From Castor canadensis (lineage: Eukaryota > Chordata > Mammalia > Rodentia > Castoridae): 64,000 nucleotides of DNA. The stretch covers positions 161,360,583 to 161,424,582 of the forward strand of contig NC_133390.1 of the NCBI RefSeq assembly GCF_047511655.1. Reading direction: 5' to 3'. A program made the position numbers and the translations under genes. Below, in pieces: positions 1 to 13,094 of the stretch. The notes beneath the pieces were generated by a model. That model saw nothing but the letters and a program-made list of their open reading frames with translations. It was not told where the DNA came from and ran no database searches. Position 1 is the first letter of the stretch; every line of letters starts with the position of its first letter.

Positions 1-2933
1 TAAAAATCAAAGTCATGTTTTTATATGTCCAGAAAAGAAAAATCACAGCATTTAGAATCTTAAGAGTGCTTTAGTTTAATATCACATTCTAAAACATTGT
101 AAATTGAGAAAACCAGTGAACATTTATTTAGTTATGTCTTTCTTTTGAGTTGTTTGGGGCTTATTTCTGACTTGTACCCATGCTAAGGTCAATAAGTCGT
201 TTGCCTCGAAGCTCTGTTTATCAGTTCTAGAAATTTCACAGTAATGTTCAGGGAGTCTTATTCTCAAACTGTTGAGAAGGAACCCATTTCTACCCTGAGC
301 TGAGGACATGCATCTGAGTGCCCTTGGGAAGGAGTTCAGAAACATTCCTCACCGTGCACTTGTTTGACTTCTTAAGCACAGGATGACTTAACCTCAGTGC
401 TAGTCCCTTGGGATAAAAAAGCCAGCAGTGCAGATGTTTGGGGATTTTTGCTTCTCCCACACTATTAAGCTTCCATTTTTAGGAGTATCTACTCCTCTCT
501 GTTTAAAAGATAAATGGAAAAGAGTGGTAACCAGAGAACTGGTCCAAGTTGGTGAACCAGTCACAATATGTTAACAAAAAACACCTCTTAGAGCCCACGA
601 AGTAGATAAGGGAGCCAGTTTGCCACTCTTCCTCCACTGAGGAACATGTCCTGTGGCTCAGGGAGGGCACAGCTCTGGCTGGGATTGTTTGTCATTGCAT
701 AGTCAGCTGACTGGAGAGAAGAAGTGAATGAGGGCACTCTTTACAATTTCCTTACCTGTGGTGATTTGGGGAGCTGTGATGGCTAGTGGTGGTGGGGACT
801 TCATATTTCTAGCCAGTTTGAATGTGGAAGGGGAAACAGCTGTAAAACTGATATGGCTTGGATGTAGACATCGGCACTGACCAGAAATCCTAAAGGGAGT
901 TTCACAGGCAGTACCAGACGGTCATTTATCTGAAATGCTCATCTTTCACTGAGGAAGCATTTTCAGCACTGTACTCTGGGACTAATAAGAGAGTGTAATT
1001 AATGATTCTGGTTGTGAGTCACTATGCCATCTGTTAAACTGCCCCTTGGCGACACATTAAGGGCTTTCTCTGATCTGTCAGACATTGATTATCATGAGCA
1101 GCTGTCGTTGGGTAGAATGTGTAAGCTACTATAGAGGACAGAGTCTTTGAGAAGGAGACTGTTGGTAGAGCCTGTTAACTCTTTGTTCTGTCTTCTCTAA
1201 TGCCCAGTTGCACTTTCCTGTCTACTTCTTGGGGAATCATTCTCCTTTCTGTAGGAACAGTGGTTTGCTGAATGCCACAAGTGGTCACTGAGTCACAAAG
1301 GAGAATGAGATATTTGTGGCTGTCCTGTAGCCTTTCAGCCTGCAATCCTCACTAGTTCATTCAGGAATCCCACTGCTTCAGAAGCAGATCAGGAAGACCC
1401 CGGCACTGCAGAGCAGAGTCTGAACTCAGGGTTCCTGTTCCAAATCATGTCTCCCATCTGTCTGAGTAGAACCATTCATTGTAAAAAATAGAGCAAAATT
1501 TGCTGCATTTTAAAAAGCAAATGGCTAGATGAAACATCTCATGTTGAGAAAAAGCTTAAGTTCTTTATCCATGCTTGCTAAAAATGTGAACAAGTACCTT
1601 CTAGAATCTAAGATTTTCTCTCACATCTTGTAATAAATTGGTCTCAGTTACATCCTATGGTGATGGTAAAACCTGATGTGCAGCTTGAAAGATACATTAA
1701 TATGAATTTCTCCGAGTCTCTTATTCATGGGAGTAATAATAAGATATACCTATCTTTTTAACCTTTCTTTTTGAACATAACTAGTCCTTATTTTAAAATC
1801 GAGGGATCAAAATGCTAATTACATCTTTTACTTTTAATCTTTTCACTGTCTTTAGTATGTAAGTATGTGCAATTCATAGGACTCCTCAGAAATGTAATTG
1901 TTTTCTTGGGAGTCTTTTTTTTTCTCTCCAAAGTTCTAATTTGTTGACACTTAGGCTTATTTGTATTTTATTTGTTAAGTTCCCATTTTTCTTTAGGAAC
2001 AAGCACATCTTTTTGTCCTTTACTTGAGAATTTTGTGTTCAATTTCTAGTGGCTTCTACCCCTTGAAGTAGGAAGTGTGGTGGTTGAGAGCCTGTGATGT
2101 AGGAGAGTTCATTCTACCTCACAGAAGGAGATTGTGTTTCAAGGAAATCATGTTCTGGTGTAAACCACGTAGGTAAACTTAAAACCAAACTGATTGCACG
2201 TGATGCAAATTAAGGAGGCAATTGATAACTCTGGTTGTGGTTTAAGGTAAATCCAAACATCCTGTCAAGCGATAAAGCCTTTTTTATAAAAGGAAATAGC
2301 AACTGAAGTAGAAAAATGTTTGTAAATGGGGAGTAGCCAGACTGGTCCAGACAAGTATGTGAAAATCCAGGTTTGCTAGAGACACCCAGTAGGGAATTAG
2401 GGCGTCTTTTCTAGGGAGTTGGTAGAGTCTTACAGGGTCTGTGCCATTCAGAAGACAGACAAAGATTTGCAAGATATGCTTTCTCTGTGCAAAGAGCTTA
2501 TGCTCCCATAGGGAGGAGCTGCAGTAAGCAAGGAGTTCACATGGAGTGTGAGAAATGAAAGGAGGGAATATTCTGACAGACCAAGGAAAAATGCAGCCAT
2601 TAACATTAATTTGATGGGATGCTTATTGAAAGTGTAAGCAGATTATATGCTTGGACTGTTTCTGAATACCGCATGCCTTGGACCAGTCTTCCAAAGTCTC
2701 TTAGACACTGTTTGTTCTTTGACTTTTCTCATAGTGCCAGGAACATATTTGTTCCTCAGTAAATATTTGTTCTGTGACTGAAATTCCTCACTTGATACAA
2801 CCTTTTCCTATAAAGAAAGGGTTATTTTTTTAGATTGTATTAAGTAATCAAACATCTGGTTTAATTTTCAGTTATAAAGAATATGTTAGTAGGTTAGTAG
2901 GCCCTCAAAGGTTGATGCAAAAAAGGTAAAGAA
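1..2933. other. Intronic sequence without recognisable elements
   Basis: I see no SINE, L1, LTR, RNA gene or conserved exon here. The open frames are short, start at arbitrary ATGs and match nothing I recognise. Very old, eroded repeats could be present without being visible by eye. Confidence 0.5.
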
Positions 2934-3147
2934 AGCTGGGCGCCAGTGGCTTATGCCTGTAATCCTAGCTACTCAGGAGGCAGAGATCAGGAGGATCTCG
3001 ATTCAAGGCCAGTCGAGGCAAATAGTTTGTGAGACCCTATCTCAAAAAACAAAAAACATCACAACAAAGGGCTGGTGGAGTGGTTCAGGGTGTTGGCCCT
3101 GAGTTCAAATCCCAACACTACAAAAAATAAGTAAGTAAATAAAATAA
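2934..3147 (+). mobile_element. Composite B1 + ID-like SINE
   Basis: The left part is a B1/7SL-like monomer (GGGCGCCAGTGGCTTATGCC, then 'taatcctagctactcaggag', ending in an A-rich linker). It is followed by an ID/tRNA-like monomer ending 'gagttcaaatcccaacacta' and an A-rich tail. The ID part has lost about 25 nt between its A and B boxes, including the usual 'gcctagcaag' segment. Confidence 0.85.
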
Positions 3148-4360
3148 AGGGCAAAGATACAAAACATTATGTCTTATAACAAAGGGAATGTGTGTTTCAT
3201 GTTGACAGAGGTGACTGTTACCCCAAACAACTAGTAAAACTCACAAGCCTTAGGACAGAATTCTTGTCGGTTTTGATAAATGTGGTGTGGGCTCATCAGA
3301 GCCATTGGGACAAGGAAGAGTATGTGTGTAGGTGCAGGGAGGAGAGGGAAACCCAATTTGTACAAGTGTTAAAGAAAAAAATCAGAAAGGATCAGGTACC
3401 TCAAATCTTACCTCCTTAACATATTAGTTCTTTGCATTGAGACCATGGTGTGTGTCAAGTGATCTGGAACTGAAAGAGGACCATCCTGTGGTACTTAGAT
3501 CACATGGTACATATACAAATACTATGGTTAAGGTGAAATTTGTATAATAGAAAGTCAGCCATTTTAAAGAGCATACATCTCAGGGGCATTTAGTACATCA
3601 TTGTATCATGCAGTTACCACCTGTCAAGCTCCAAACGTTTTCATCACCCCAAGTGAAACTTGCCATGAGGCAGTCACTCCCCATGTCCCCCCTTCTCCCA
3701 GCTCTTAGAAACCACTAATGCACTTCCTGTCTTGATGGATTTGCCTGTCCTGGATATTTTATATTATCGTGTCTCTCTTCTTTCACTTAGCGTGGTGTTC
3801 TGAGGCTTGCCATATTGTAGCATGTACCAGCAGTTTATTCCTGTTTATGGTTGGGTATTAGTAGCTATCATATGAATCTGCCACAATTTGTCTATCCTTT
3901 GTCTATTGATGGACACTGAATTTCTTTCAGTTTTTGGCTATTGTGAATAGTGCTGCTGTAGACACTCATGTACAAGTTTTTTGTGGGCATATGTTCATTT
4001 CTGTTGGATATGCATATATCTAGAGATGGAGCTGCTAGATTCTGTAATTCTGCTTAACTTTTTGAGGAACCACCAAACTCTTTTATATAATGCCTGCAAT
4101 TTTATATTACCACTGGCAATGTACAGGCTTCCAGTTTCTTCAACACTTGTTATTAGCTTTGTTTTTATTCTGGCCAACCCAATAAATGTGAAGTTGTATA
4201 TCATGGTGGTTTTAATTTGTATTTCCCTAATTATTGATTATGTTGAGCGTCTTTGTGAGTGTTTGTTGACTATTTATGTGTCATCATTGAAGACATAACG
4301 TCCTTTATCCATTCTTTTAATTACTTTTTGTTGTTTTGGGTTATAAGAATTATATATTCT

Positions 4361-4560
4361 GAGCTGGGCACCCGTGGTTCACACCCATAATCCTAGCTAC
4401 TCAGGAGGTAGAGAGCAGGAGGATCACAATTTGAAGCCAGCTTGTAAGACCCTATCTCAAAAGATCTCTATCACAAAAAAGGGTTGGTGGAATAGCTCAG
4501 GTGGTAGAGCACCTGCCTAGCAAGTATGAGTTCAAACGCCAGTATGTCAGAGAAAAAAAA
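4361..4560 (+). mobile_element. Composite B1 + ID-like SINE inside old L1
   Basis: A B1-like monomer ('gagctgggcacccgtggttc') joins through 'ccctatctcaaaa' to an ID-like monomer with a clear A box ('agctcaggtggtagagcac') and a B box in 'gagttcaaacgcc'. It ends in an A-run. It interrupts the L1 and is therefore younger. Confidence 0.85.
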
Positions 4561-4632
4561 TAGAGGATTTGCAAATATTTTCTCCTATTCTAAGTTGTCT
4601 TCACTTTCCTGCTAATATCCTTTGAAGTACAT

Positions 4633-4912
4633 TTTTTAAACTTTTTATTAGCATATTATTATTGTACTGAGGGTACATTGTGACATTTATGAAAGTGCTT
4701 ACGATATGTCTTAGATCTCCCCCTTCCATCCTTCTCCTTTTCCCCCTCCCCTTTCTTAGAATAGTTTCAACAGGTCTCATTGTTCCAATTTCATACATGA
4801 ATACATAATATTTCTACCATATTCATCCTCTTTCACCCTTTCCTTATGTCCTCCCCCTCCCACTGGGCCCAACCCCCACACAGGACCTATTTTACCTTCC
4901 TGTCCTCAAATT
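4633..4912 (-). mobile_element. Younger L1 3' tail, 5'-truncated, antisense
   Basis: The sequence is the reverse complement of the L1 3' end seen at 54890-55475 (shared 'tgtgacatttat' / 'ataaatgtcaca' and 'caacaggtctcattgt' type segments). It sits between two parts of the older L1 that would otherwise be contiguous. The T-run side is at the left and the 5' truncation at the right. It is non-coding. Confidence 0.7.
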
Positions 4913-5110
4913 TTTTTTTTTATTTTAATGATTTCTAATTTTTTTCTTTGTTGCTCTTTCTTTTGGTGTCACATCTAAGAACTCATTGCTAAATTCCAGG
5001 TCATGAAGATTTGTTATTACATTTTCTTCAAGGAGCTTTATTATTTCAGCTCTTATGGTTGTTGATCCATTTTGAGTTAATTTCATATAAGTGTGAGGTA
5101 GGGGATCAAC

Positions 5111-5322
5111 TTTTTTTTTTTTTTTTGCCGTGCTGGGATTTGAACTCAGGGCCTATGCCTTGAACTACTCCACTAGCCCTATTTTGTGTGTGTGTGTGTG
5201 TGTGTGAGATGGCTTTTTTGAGATTGGGTCTTGCGAACTATTTGCTGGCTTGCAGCTGTGATCCTCTTGATCTCTGCTTCCTGAGTAGCTAGGATTATAG
5301 GCACGAACCACTGGTGCCCAGC
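5111..5322 (-). mobile_element. Composite B1 + ID-like SINE (antisense) with TG expansion
   Basis: It starts with a T-run, then an antisense ID-like monomer ('gatttgaactcagggcctat', 'ccactagccc'), then antisense B1 ending 'ctggtgcccagcc'. A (TG)n run at 5185-5206 lies at the junction of the two monomers. It interrupts the old L1. Confidence 0.85.
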
Positions 5323-6059
5323 CAACTTCATTCTTTTGCACGTAGATATCCATGTGCTCCAGTAGCATTTGTTGACTATTCTTTCTTTAAACTGAATGCT
5401 TGGCACTCTTGTCAAAAGCCACTTAGCTATAGGTATATGAGTTTATTTCTGGACTCTCAATTATATACCACTGATCTATTTGTCTACCCTATGATACCAC
5501 ATGTTCAAGTACTGTAGCTTTGTAGTAAGTTTTAAATTGGGAAATTTGAGCCTTCAGACTTTGTTCTTCTTTTTCAATATTGTTTTGGTTATTTAGGACC
5601 TCTTACAAGTCCATATGAATTTGGAATTTAGAACCTTTTCCATTTTTGCAAAAAAAAAAAAAAAAGCCATTGGCATTTAAATAGAGATTATACTAAATCA
5701 GTAGATTGTTTGAGGCAGTGTTGCCATTTTAACAATTTTAAGTCTTTCAGTCCATGAGCACAAGATGTCTTTCCATTTATCTACAGCTTTGATTTCTGTA
5801 GAACTTTTAAAAAGCATCCTAGAGTTCTGCTTACTGCTGCATTTCATGTTATAAAGTCCCAGTCTAGGTGTCATCAATATTGGGGAGCACAGATTGAGAG
5901 CAGTAGGTGGTTCCAGCAGCCAGTGTTAACCCTCACCTCTAGAAGGCATGTATATGTATGCATATGCACTCAGCAAAGTTACTGGGCAGGGCTCAGTTTA
6001 GAAAACTAGCTTTTTCAAAGTGTCACATAGAGGCCTGTATGTCTAAGTAAAGTTGTTCA

Positions 6060-6185
6060 CTGGGTTATTGAGCTGAAAGGAATCTTAGAGATCATGTAGT
6101 CTGATTTCTGAATTGGTGAAGAAACTCAGACCCAGAGGAGGAAGTTAACTGCAGACCAGGGATAGAATCCAGGGCACACATCTGG
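6060..6185. repeat. Probable ancient mammalian SINE remnant
   Basis: The pattern 'gaaactcagacccagaggag', followed by a segment close to 'gggatagaatccagg', is typical of old MIR-type elements read antisense. Divergence is high, so family and ends are uncertain. Confidence 0.35.
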
Positions 6186-6866
6186 TAACTTTCTATCAGG
6201 TTTGTAATGTTGTGCTTTGGTTTGTTAAAAGTTGATTCCTTGAGCTAAACAGCAGAAAGACATTTTTACACAGATGAGCAGCCAAAGTTGAGTCATTTGA
6301 ACAATTCCCAAGAATCTTGTAGAAAAGTGACATCTTAAGTAGAGACATTGCAGTGGTTGCATGAAAGCATTGCAGAGCCATCTCTAAGTGGAGACCCGCT
6401 CTGCCTCCTTGCATGCGCTTCTGTGGTGGCAGGAGAATGGCTCAGTGAGCTTCCGGCTGCTCTTCCTCCCTAGCTTGCCGCCTCCCCCTGGGTTGTAATG
6501 GATACTCAAGAATAGAGCCTTTGACTGTAGACAACACAGCTGGAAAGGGGAAAATGATCTAGAATTCATCATTGCCTCGTCACCTCATATTTCTGTTTGC
6601 ATTGTGGTTATAACAACTTGTGAAATTCTTTGACTCCAGCGGAGGGAGTGCTACACCAAACCAATGCCATCTGTCATTTAGGCAGCATTCCCCACTTGCT
6701 TGCAGGGTGCAGATGGTTAGAAGCATTTATTTCAATATGAGGCAGGTAGTAGGCAGCCATGGAGAGCTCCTTCTTGTCAGCTTTGGAATAAATTAATTCA
6801 CCCCCTTCCCTGTGATGATCGAGGCAAATCTATCTCATTGTCAGTTGGAAGCAGGTGGTCTAATCG

Positions 6867-7071
6867 TTTTTTTTTTTTTTTTTTTTGCCATACTGGAGCT
6901 TGAACTCAGGCCCTTCACCTTGAGCCACTCCACAAGCCCTTTTTGATGTTAGGTATTTTCGAGATAGTGTCTCATGGAATTAATTGCCTGGGGCTGGCTT
7001 CGAACCATGATCCTCCTGATCTCTGCTTCCTGAGTAGCTGGGATTACAGGCGTGAGCCACTGGTACCCATC
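6867..7071 (-). mobile_element. Composite B1 + ID-like SINE (antisense)
   Basis: A T-run at the left is followed by 'gagcttgaactcaggccctt' (antisense ID-like) and then an antisense B1 ending 'gccactggtacccatc'. Both monomers are nearly full length. Confidence 0.85.
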
Positions 7072-7756
7072 TCTGATCCTCAGTTTAGATAAGAAAATGA
7101 AGCTCAGGACCACAGAGGAAGCCAGCTCTCCTGACTCCAGTGATAAATACTGTCCCCAAGCCGAGAGGCCCTGCCTAAAGCTGGCCCCTGACCCACTTCT
7201 ATATTCCTACCCTTCCTCAGCATGCAGCTCTCTCCTCCCTGGACCAGCGGTGCTCCTAGCTCCAGGGGAAGTTACCACAGTGCTGAAACAGACCTGTCTG
7301 CTTCCACCTGTCAGAGGGCTGTGCTCAGATCCTTTCTCACATTGCAGGCAGTGGCTTGCTACTGCCCTTTTGTCCCTGCTTGCACAGGGGAGTCTTTTTT
7401 TCTTTAGGTTTCTCTCCAGTACGTGAGTACTTTTCTTGTTGATGTTCTGAGAGTGATACAAAGTTGTGTATTGGGTCCTTGGATTCTTTCCATTCATTTC
7501 ATTCCTTTCATTCATTACAGCTTAAGCCAGATTCACATCTGCAGCTTCTGTCAGGCTGTATGTATATTCTTCATTACAATATGAAGTCTGTAAAAAAAAA
7601 AAATGCCACATCATAGCATGCTTCACATGTGTGGTGATCTAAAGGCTTGATTTACCAGCATTTGAAACATCACAGTGAAAAAGTGACAAGATTTCAAAGC
7701 TCTTCTAGCAAGAACTCATACTTTTTAGCCACAGCATTGTTTTCATATTTGTAGCC

Positions 7757-7862
7757 TTCTTTTTTTTTTTTTTTTTTGTGGTGCTGGGGATTAAACCCAG
7801 GGCCTTACTCCATGCGAGGCAGAGGCCCTACTACTAACATTGAGCTATACCTCACCTGTTGT
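7757..7862 (-). mobile_element. ID-type SINE (antisense)
   Basis: A T-run is followed by 'gtggtgctggggattaaacc' and 'gagctatacctcacc', the reverse complement of a classic ID element (tRNA-Ala-derived). It lacks a B1 partner. Confidence 0.75.
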
Positions 7863-8166
7863 AGGCAGCATGGCCTCTGCCTTTTGGAACAGCTCTGCTG
7901 AGTTTCAGCTGGTGTGCATGGCACATAGAGGACATACACATGCAAAGCAGTGTCTGCGTCCTGTCACGCTGCCTGCCAGACATTCATTCTTATTCACCCA
8001 ATAATTCTTTCTTTTTTTCCTTCTGATTATAAAAGTAATGTATCAGGGGAAATCTAGCAAATAAATGTGAAGAAAAATCATAATCTCAGTTTAGAATATA
8101 TGAACTATTTTTAATTTCGCTATATTTTCTTTATTTTTTTCCTCCTGTAAAAATTAAAACGGAGAT

Positions 8167-8287
8167 CTGGACATGGTGGTACATGCCTATAATCCCAGCA
8201 CTTGGTAGCTGAGGCAGGAGAATCATGAGTTCAATTCCAGCCTGACTACATAGTGAGACCCTGCCTCAAAAAAAAAAAAAAAAAAGA
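8167..8287 (+). mobile_element. B1-like SINE monomer
   Basis: It carries the 7SL-like 'catgcctataatcccagcac' and 'tagtgagaccctgcctc' with an 18-nt A-rich tail. It has the B1 layout without an ID partner. Confidence 0.8.
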
Positions 8288-8363
8288 AAAGAAAAATGAG
8301 CAGTTTTCTATCATACTTCTTTTTACTTAACATAATTATTTTCCCTTACAAACTTCATAAACG

Positions 8364-8575
8364 TTTATTTATTTATTTATTTATTTTATTTTGGTGGTTC
8401 TGGGGCTTGAACTCAGGGTCTATACCTTGAGCACTCCATCAACTCTTTTTTATTAAGGGTTTTTTGAGATAGGGTCTCGTGGACTATTTGTCCGGGGTGG
8501 CTTCGACCTGCAATCTTCCTGATCTCTGCCTCCTTAGTAGCTAGGATTATAGGCGTGAGCCACTGGTGCCCGTCC
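8364..8575 (-). mobile_element. Composite B1 + ID-like SINE (antisense)
   Basis: A (TTTA)n-type tail, then antisense ID-like monomer ('ggggcttgaactcagggtct'), then antisense B1 ending 'gccactggtgcccgtcc'. The tail has become a simple repeat. Confidence 0.85.
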
Positions 8576-9297
8576 ATAAACATTTTTAATAGCTGCTCGA
8601 ATATTCAGTGGTTACTTTTGAGCATTTCTCTTCCTCCTTCCCCCACCTCCAACTTTGGACTAACTTTCAGTATTTGGATGATTTTTCCTTCTATATAAAC
8701 TTTTAGAAGTGATTCTGTGTGTATGTGCAAATTCTGCTTACTTGTCTTTATGTACTTGAAGGTTGTATGCATTTCAGGGTCTTTGCTACCATTCTTGCTG
8801 CCTTCCTGCCTTGGGAATTCTCATTCTTTTTCAAACCATTTTAAGCAGTTTAGGACTTCATTGAGTTTTCCTATATAACTCTCCCCAAGTTAAGAGTTAG
8901 TCTTTGTTTATGAAGGAGTAAACATTGAATAGTTTAATTAGATAAACGGGGCTCTCTTCTGGCTCTTAAAAGATCATGTTTACACTTGAGAGCTGTGGAA
9001 AAATAGCAGATACTTATTATAACATTGACTTGAGTGAGCATAATTTTGAGAGCAAGATCAGATTACAGAAACTTGAGCTGTAGTTGCTAACTGTGTGTTT
9101 GACCCAGTGAGCACTTGTTATTTTGAGCAAAAACCATTTTAGACCTTAGGAATGTTCCTACTATTGTTAAGATGTTCTACCTGCACTTCTGGTTGGGCTC
9201 CTGGAGAAAGTGAAGTTGGATGGTGGCCTACTTTGCATGCAGGCTTGGAAGTTTTATCTCTGACTTTGTTTTTCTCTCTATAAAAATGTAGGACTTG

Positions 9298-9522
9298 TCA
9301 GGCGCCAGTGACTTTCTCCTATAATCCTAGCTACTCAGGAGACACAGATCAGGGAGATGGCAGTTCGAAGCCAGCCCAGGCAAAGAGTTTGTAAGACCCT
9401 ATCTCAAAAATACCCAACCCAAAACAAGACTGGTGGAGTGGCTCAAGTGGAAGAGTGCCTGGTTAGCAAGCATGAGGCCCTGAGTTCAAAGCTCAGTACT
9501 GCCAAAAAGACAAAAAAAAATT
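9298..9522 (+). mobile_element. Composite B1 + ID-like SINE with target-site duplication
   Basis: A full B1-like monomer and a full ID-like monomer are joined by an A-rich linker and end in an A-run. The element is flanked by exact 9-bp direct repeats 'taggacttg' at 9289-9297 and 9523-9531. This shows that the fused dimer moved as one unit by target-primed insertion. Confidence 0.92.
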
Positions 9523-9531
9523 TAGGACTTG

Positions 9532-10769
9532 AATGTGTTGGTTTTTATTAGCAGTCAACATGAAACTTTTACAGATGAAGTGCATGAGTCACAAAAGGTG
9601 TGGCAGACTTTGTGCGAAGAGTATAGTACCAGGCAGGTGTCATTGTGACTTTGCCTACCTCCTTATTTGTCCGCTGCCTTATCTAAGTCCCTTATCTTTA
9701 AGCATCTTTAGGAGAAGGTGTGGTCAACTCTCTGCTCAACTCATTCATTAGCTACTTTTCAAGCATAGTAACTTTCATAAATTTCAACAAAAATTACCAG
9801 CAGCTTTCCGAGCATTCTCAGGGCAGTGGTTATGAATGGGCATACCCACTTCATCCCCATGGTGTATCATGTCCTTTTCTTTTGTTGAGTGTTTCTGTTC
9901 TATTAGGCATAGACTCACCAGGAGTTGTTTCTGAAAAGATTCCACCTACTCCACTATGGCCCAGTGATGACAAGCTGCATTGCCTGTTCTTCTTGGCTTG
10001 CTCCAGTGTGGCCACTGGTCCTTGCAGTCTTTGGTCTTTGATGTGATTTTTTTATTTATAAAATTGCAACTTTACCCTCAGCTGGGTAACAGGTCCTAAT
10101 ATGCTGACAAAGTTGTTAGTTTCCCCTTTGCTTGGCACACAGGACTTTTAGAGCCCATTTGCTTTCCTGTCTGTGAAAAAAGCCTCCAGTAGACTGGCTG
10201 AAGGGATTCTTCTCAGCATATAGCTTGCTTTGCCTCTCCAGTATTAAAAAAAAAATCACGTTCATAGGAGCACACCCTTCACAATACTGTCAGTTTTCTT
10301 CTACTTACCATATCCTGTTTTCCCATGCTGTGATTGCAGCCTGGTATGCAGATCTGCATTCCTTAAAGTGCTGTGTGCAGACCTCCCCCCACTCCCCACC
10401 CCAACACACAGTGGTCTAATCTTCAAAGCCAAAAGGCACTTCTCAGTCTGTCTCTTGTTTCCTCTACTCTTTTAGGGCCTCCATGTAGTTTTTCATGCTT
10501 TCTCTGGTTTCTGTGGCTTACTCTCTGCTGGTTCTAGTTTACTTTTTTGTCCCTCGGGATGCTTTTCTCCATCTCAGTCCTTTAAATCTTGGCATACTGA
10601 GCTCTTTTCTCATTCTGGATGTTTTCTCTGAGTGACTTTTAGTTAGCACCTCTATGCTAATGGTTCAGATAGCCCAGACACTTGAAATAGTATGGCCTGA
10701 ACAGACAGCTCTTTTCCTTCTTACTGTAGCTCAGAGAGTGGTAATGCCACTCATCAAAACCAGACACTT
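9532..10769. other. Intronic sequence without recognisable elements
   Basis: Nothing recognisable by eye. Two overlapping short plus-strand open frames near 9533-10046 have no resemblance to known proteins and no splice context. Confidence 0.45.
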
Positions 10770-10898
10770 AGCTGGGTATGGTGGTACACACCTGTAATCC
10801 CAGCACTCAAGAGACTGAGGCAGGAAGATTGAGAGTTACAGGGCTATGTAGTGAGACCCTGTCTTGTCCACAAACTCCGGCAAAAAAAGAAAGAAAAC
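10770..10898 (+). mobile_element. B1-like SINE monomer
   Basis: 'agctgggtatggtggtacac', 'tgtaatcccagcactcaaga' and 'gtagtgagaccctgtctt' mark a B1 element with an A-rich tail. Confidence 0.85.
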
Positions 10899-11299
10899 CA
10901 ACCAAACAGAAAGCTTAGATAGACCTCACGCAGTATTCTCCATTATTTTTCTACCTCCCAAATCTGTCATTCCTCTCGCAGTCCCCTCAGTTCCTCTGCC
11001 AGATTGACCTCTCCTCCCTGTCCTCCACAGATGCGTGGTCACCAGGCCATTGTGACAGTGTGAATTTAGCTTCCTCAGTTTTTTTTTTCTCTGCCTGCTC
11101 CACTTCTACCACCTTAGTTCAAACTGCCATCACCTCTTCCTGAACCCCGCTGTAGCCTCATTTCCTGTCCATCTGTTTGCTCTTGTGCTCTGTAATCCAT
11201 CCCTTCTTCACATGGCAGCCCTGGATGTCTTCAGAATGCAACTCTGAGTACGTCATTCCTCTGTTCAAACAGTTAATGGCTTCTCGTTGCCCCTCCAAT

Positions 11300-11490
11300 A
11301 TGGGTTTAAGCCCGTGAACATTTTAGCAGGTGCCTCATCTCATCCAATCCTCACAGTCACCATACAGTACAGGCATTGTTTCCATTCCCATCTTATGCAT
11401 CAGTGAGCCCAGTGAAGTGAAGTTATGTGTCACACAACAGGCAAGTGGGGGAGAAGGATTTGAACATGGATTTTCTGACTCAGAGTTTTT
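11300..11490 (-). repeat. Probable MIR-type ancient SINE
   Basis: An antisense MIR-like arrangement: 'catctcatccaatcctcaca', a decayed middle, then 'ggatttgaacatggattttc'. Old and diverged. Confidence 0.4.
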
Positions 11491-13094
11491 TCTGTTCCAC
11501 AGCTGCCTCCCTCAAGTGTGAGGGATGTTATATGGCCTTAGGCTTTTGAAGAAGGTAGGAAACATGTATTTTCCTTCTTTTTTAGTTTGCTGATAGAAAG
11601 GAACCGAAGTCATTTTATTGCTTTGAGAGAGAACTGTATCCAAATGTGGAGCAGTAACTTACAGGCTGCCTTGCCTGGGCAGACCAGCTAGCGCTTAGAA
11701 TTGTAATAAGCATTGCTGCGGATGGTTTGTGTGAAAACTGTCTCGTTTCTACTCTGCTCCTCAGCTGCTGTCCAGGAGTGCTTGACTACCAGTGTTGAGT
11801 GGAAATATTGAACAGTCTGTGCTTGGATGTTTGTCTGCATCAACATCAGTAACTTGACTTGCCCTTAAAATAATCACTAAGGAAGCCAGTTTGTTGGGTC
11901 TTTGTTACTTTCATAAAGCACACCTTTTTGATGGTTAAAAAAAGCTAATTGTAAATAGTACATCTTTAGTATTTTGGCTTTACCTGGTTTTATATAATGA
12001 AGGGCTCCACTGCATAAACTTAACCATTATTGAAGGACTTACATGTATTATTTTTTAATAAGCACCTCTTTAAGGCATTCATAGACATCTATTAAATTGT
12101 AAATATTTAGTTTTATGATTACATTAAGGATTGAAAAATTGCTCAGCCTTAAAATTATTTTGTTCATTTTATTTTTATTTATATATAGACATATACATTT
12201 TATTCTTCCCCTGCATCTGCAGATCCCTGTCAGATTGGGCTTTTTGTTGTGGCAGTAGAAGCTATCTTACTGACTTTTGTATAAAGGGTCTCTTGGAGAG
12301 AAAAAAGCACCCTGAAGACATTTTGTGGTATGGTGTGAAGTTAAGAAACCCATTTCCATTTGACTCCAGTGGATGGTTGGATTGCTCTGAGAACATTTTT
12401 CTGATTATAGCCATCTTGTCATTTTTCTTTTCAGAAGATACTTTCTTTGCTCTTGCTTTTGGTCATGGAACTGAAAGGCCCTGAGCATTATGACTGGAGC
12501 TGCAATTTTTTCTTTTCCTTGTATCTTTCCCAGTGTCTTATTCAGCAGCTCCAGTCCTGCTGTGAGACCCAGAATGTATCATTTTCCAAATGTTGCAGTT
12601 CCACTAAGTCATATGGGAGCGTGGAGCTGGCTGGGAGAAAGGTACAGGTCAGTGATCTTTTTATTCTGGCTTGGATCATTGAAGAAAAATTAAAGGCAGC
12701 ATTCTTCTTTTCCATCCAAAGATTTATACTTTGTATTTTCCAAAAACATAGGTGAATGAATGAATGGAATTGTAGTTTAAGCAGAGACTGTGACTTCGAG
12801 TGGCATGTGACCCTTGTGGCGAGAGTGAGCCTCCTGGCAGGGTGAGGGGCTGAGTGGCCTGGCTCTCAAGCCCCAGTGACTTACATTCATTGTGACAGGT
12901 CACCTTTAAAGCAGGACCCCTCATAAACTGCTTCATGCATAATAACCCTTTATGGCTTTTAATTGGGGGTAGCCAAGCAGTGGGTGATCTTTATATACCA
13001 GCTGTCCAATAGCACAACAGGGCGCCATAACAGAACCTAGAGTCTTGATGCTGGGAGCTGGTCAGATCCCGCCCACCGTGTTAATGCCAACATG

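Larger units (their letters stand above)
3530..5815 (-). mobile_element. Old L1 (L1M-type) 3' part, antisense, interrupted
   Basis: Read on the plus strand, this follows the antisense of a mammalian L1 3' region. It starts with the 3'UTR-like 'aagtgaaact' segment and passes the 'ctattgatggacactgaatt' and 'gtgaatagtgctgctgtaga' landmarks. It then enters the C-terminal part of ORF2 ('cattttgagttaatttcata', 'actgtagctttgtagtaagt'). It is split by a composite SINE (4361-4560), a younger L1 tail (about 4633-4912) and another composite SINE (5111-5322). It carries many stops and no working ORF2. Confidence 0.85.

Noticed and set aside
4500-4530. tRNA gene-like A and B boxes in ID-like SINEs (here and in many other copies)
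   Set aside because: They are parts of tRNA-derived SINEs with A-rich tails and cannot fold into a complete tRNA.
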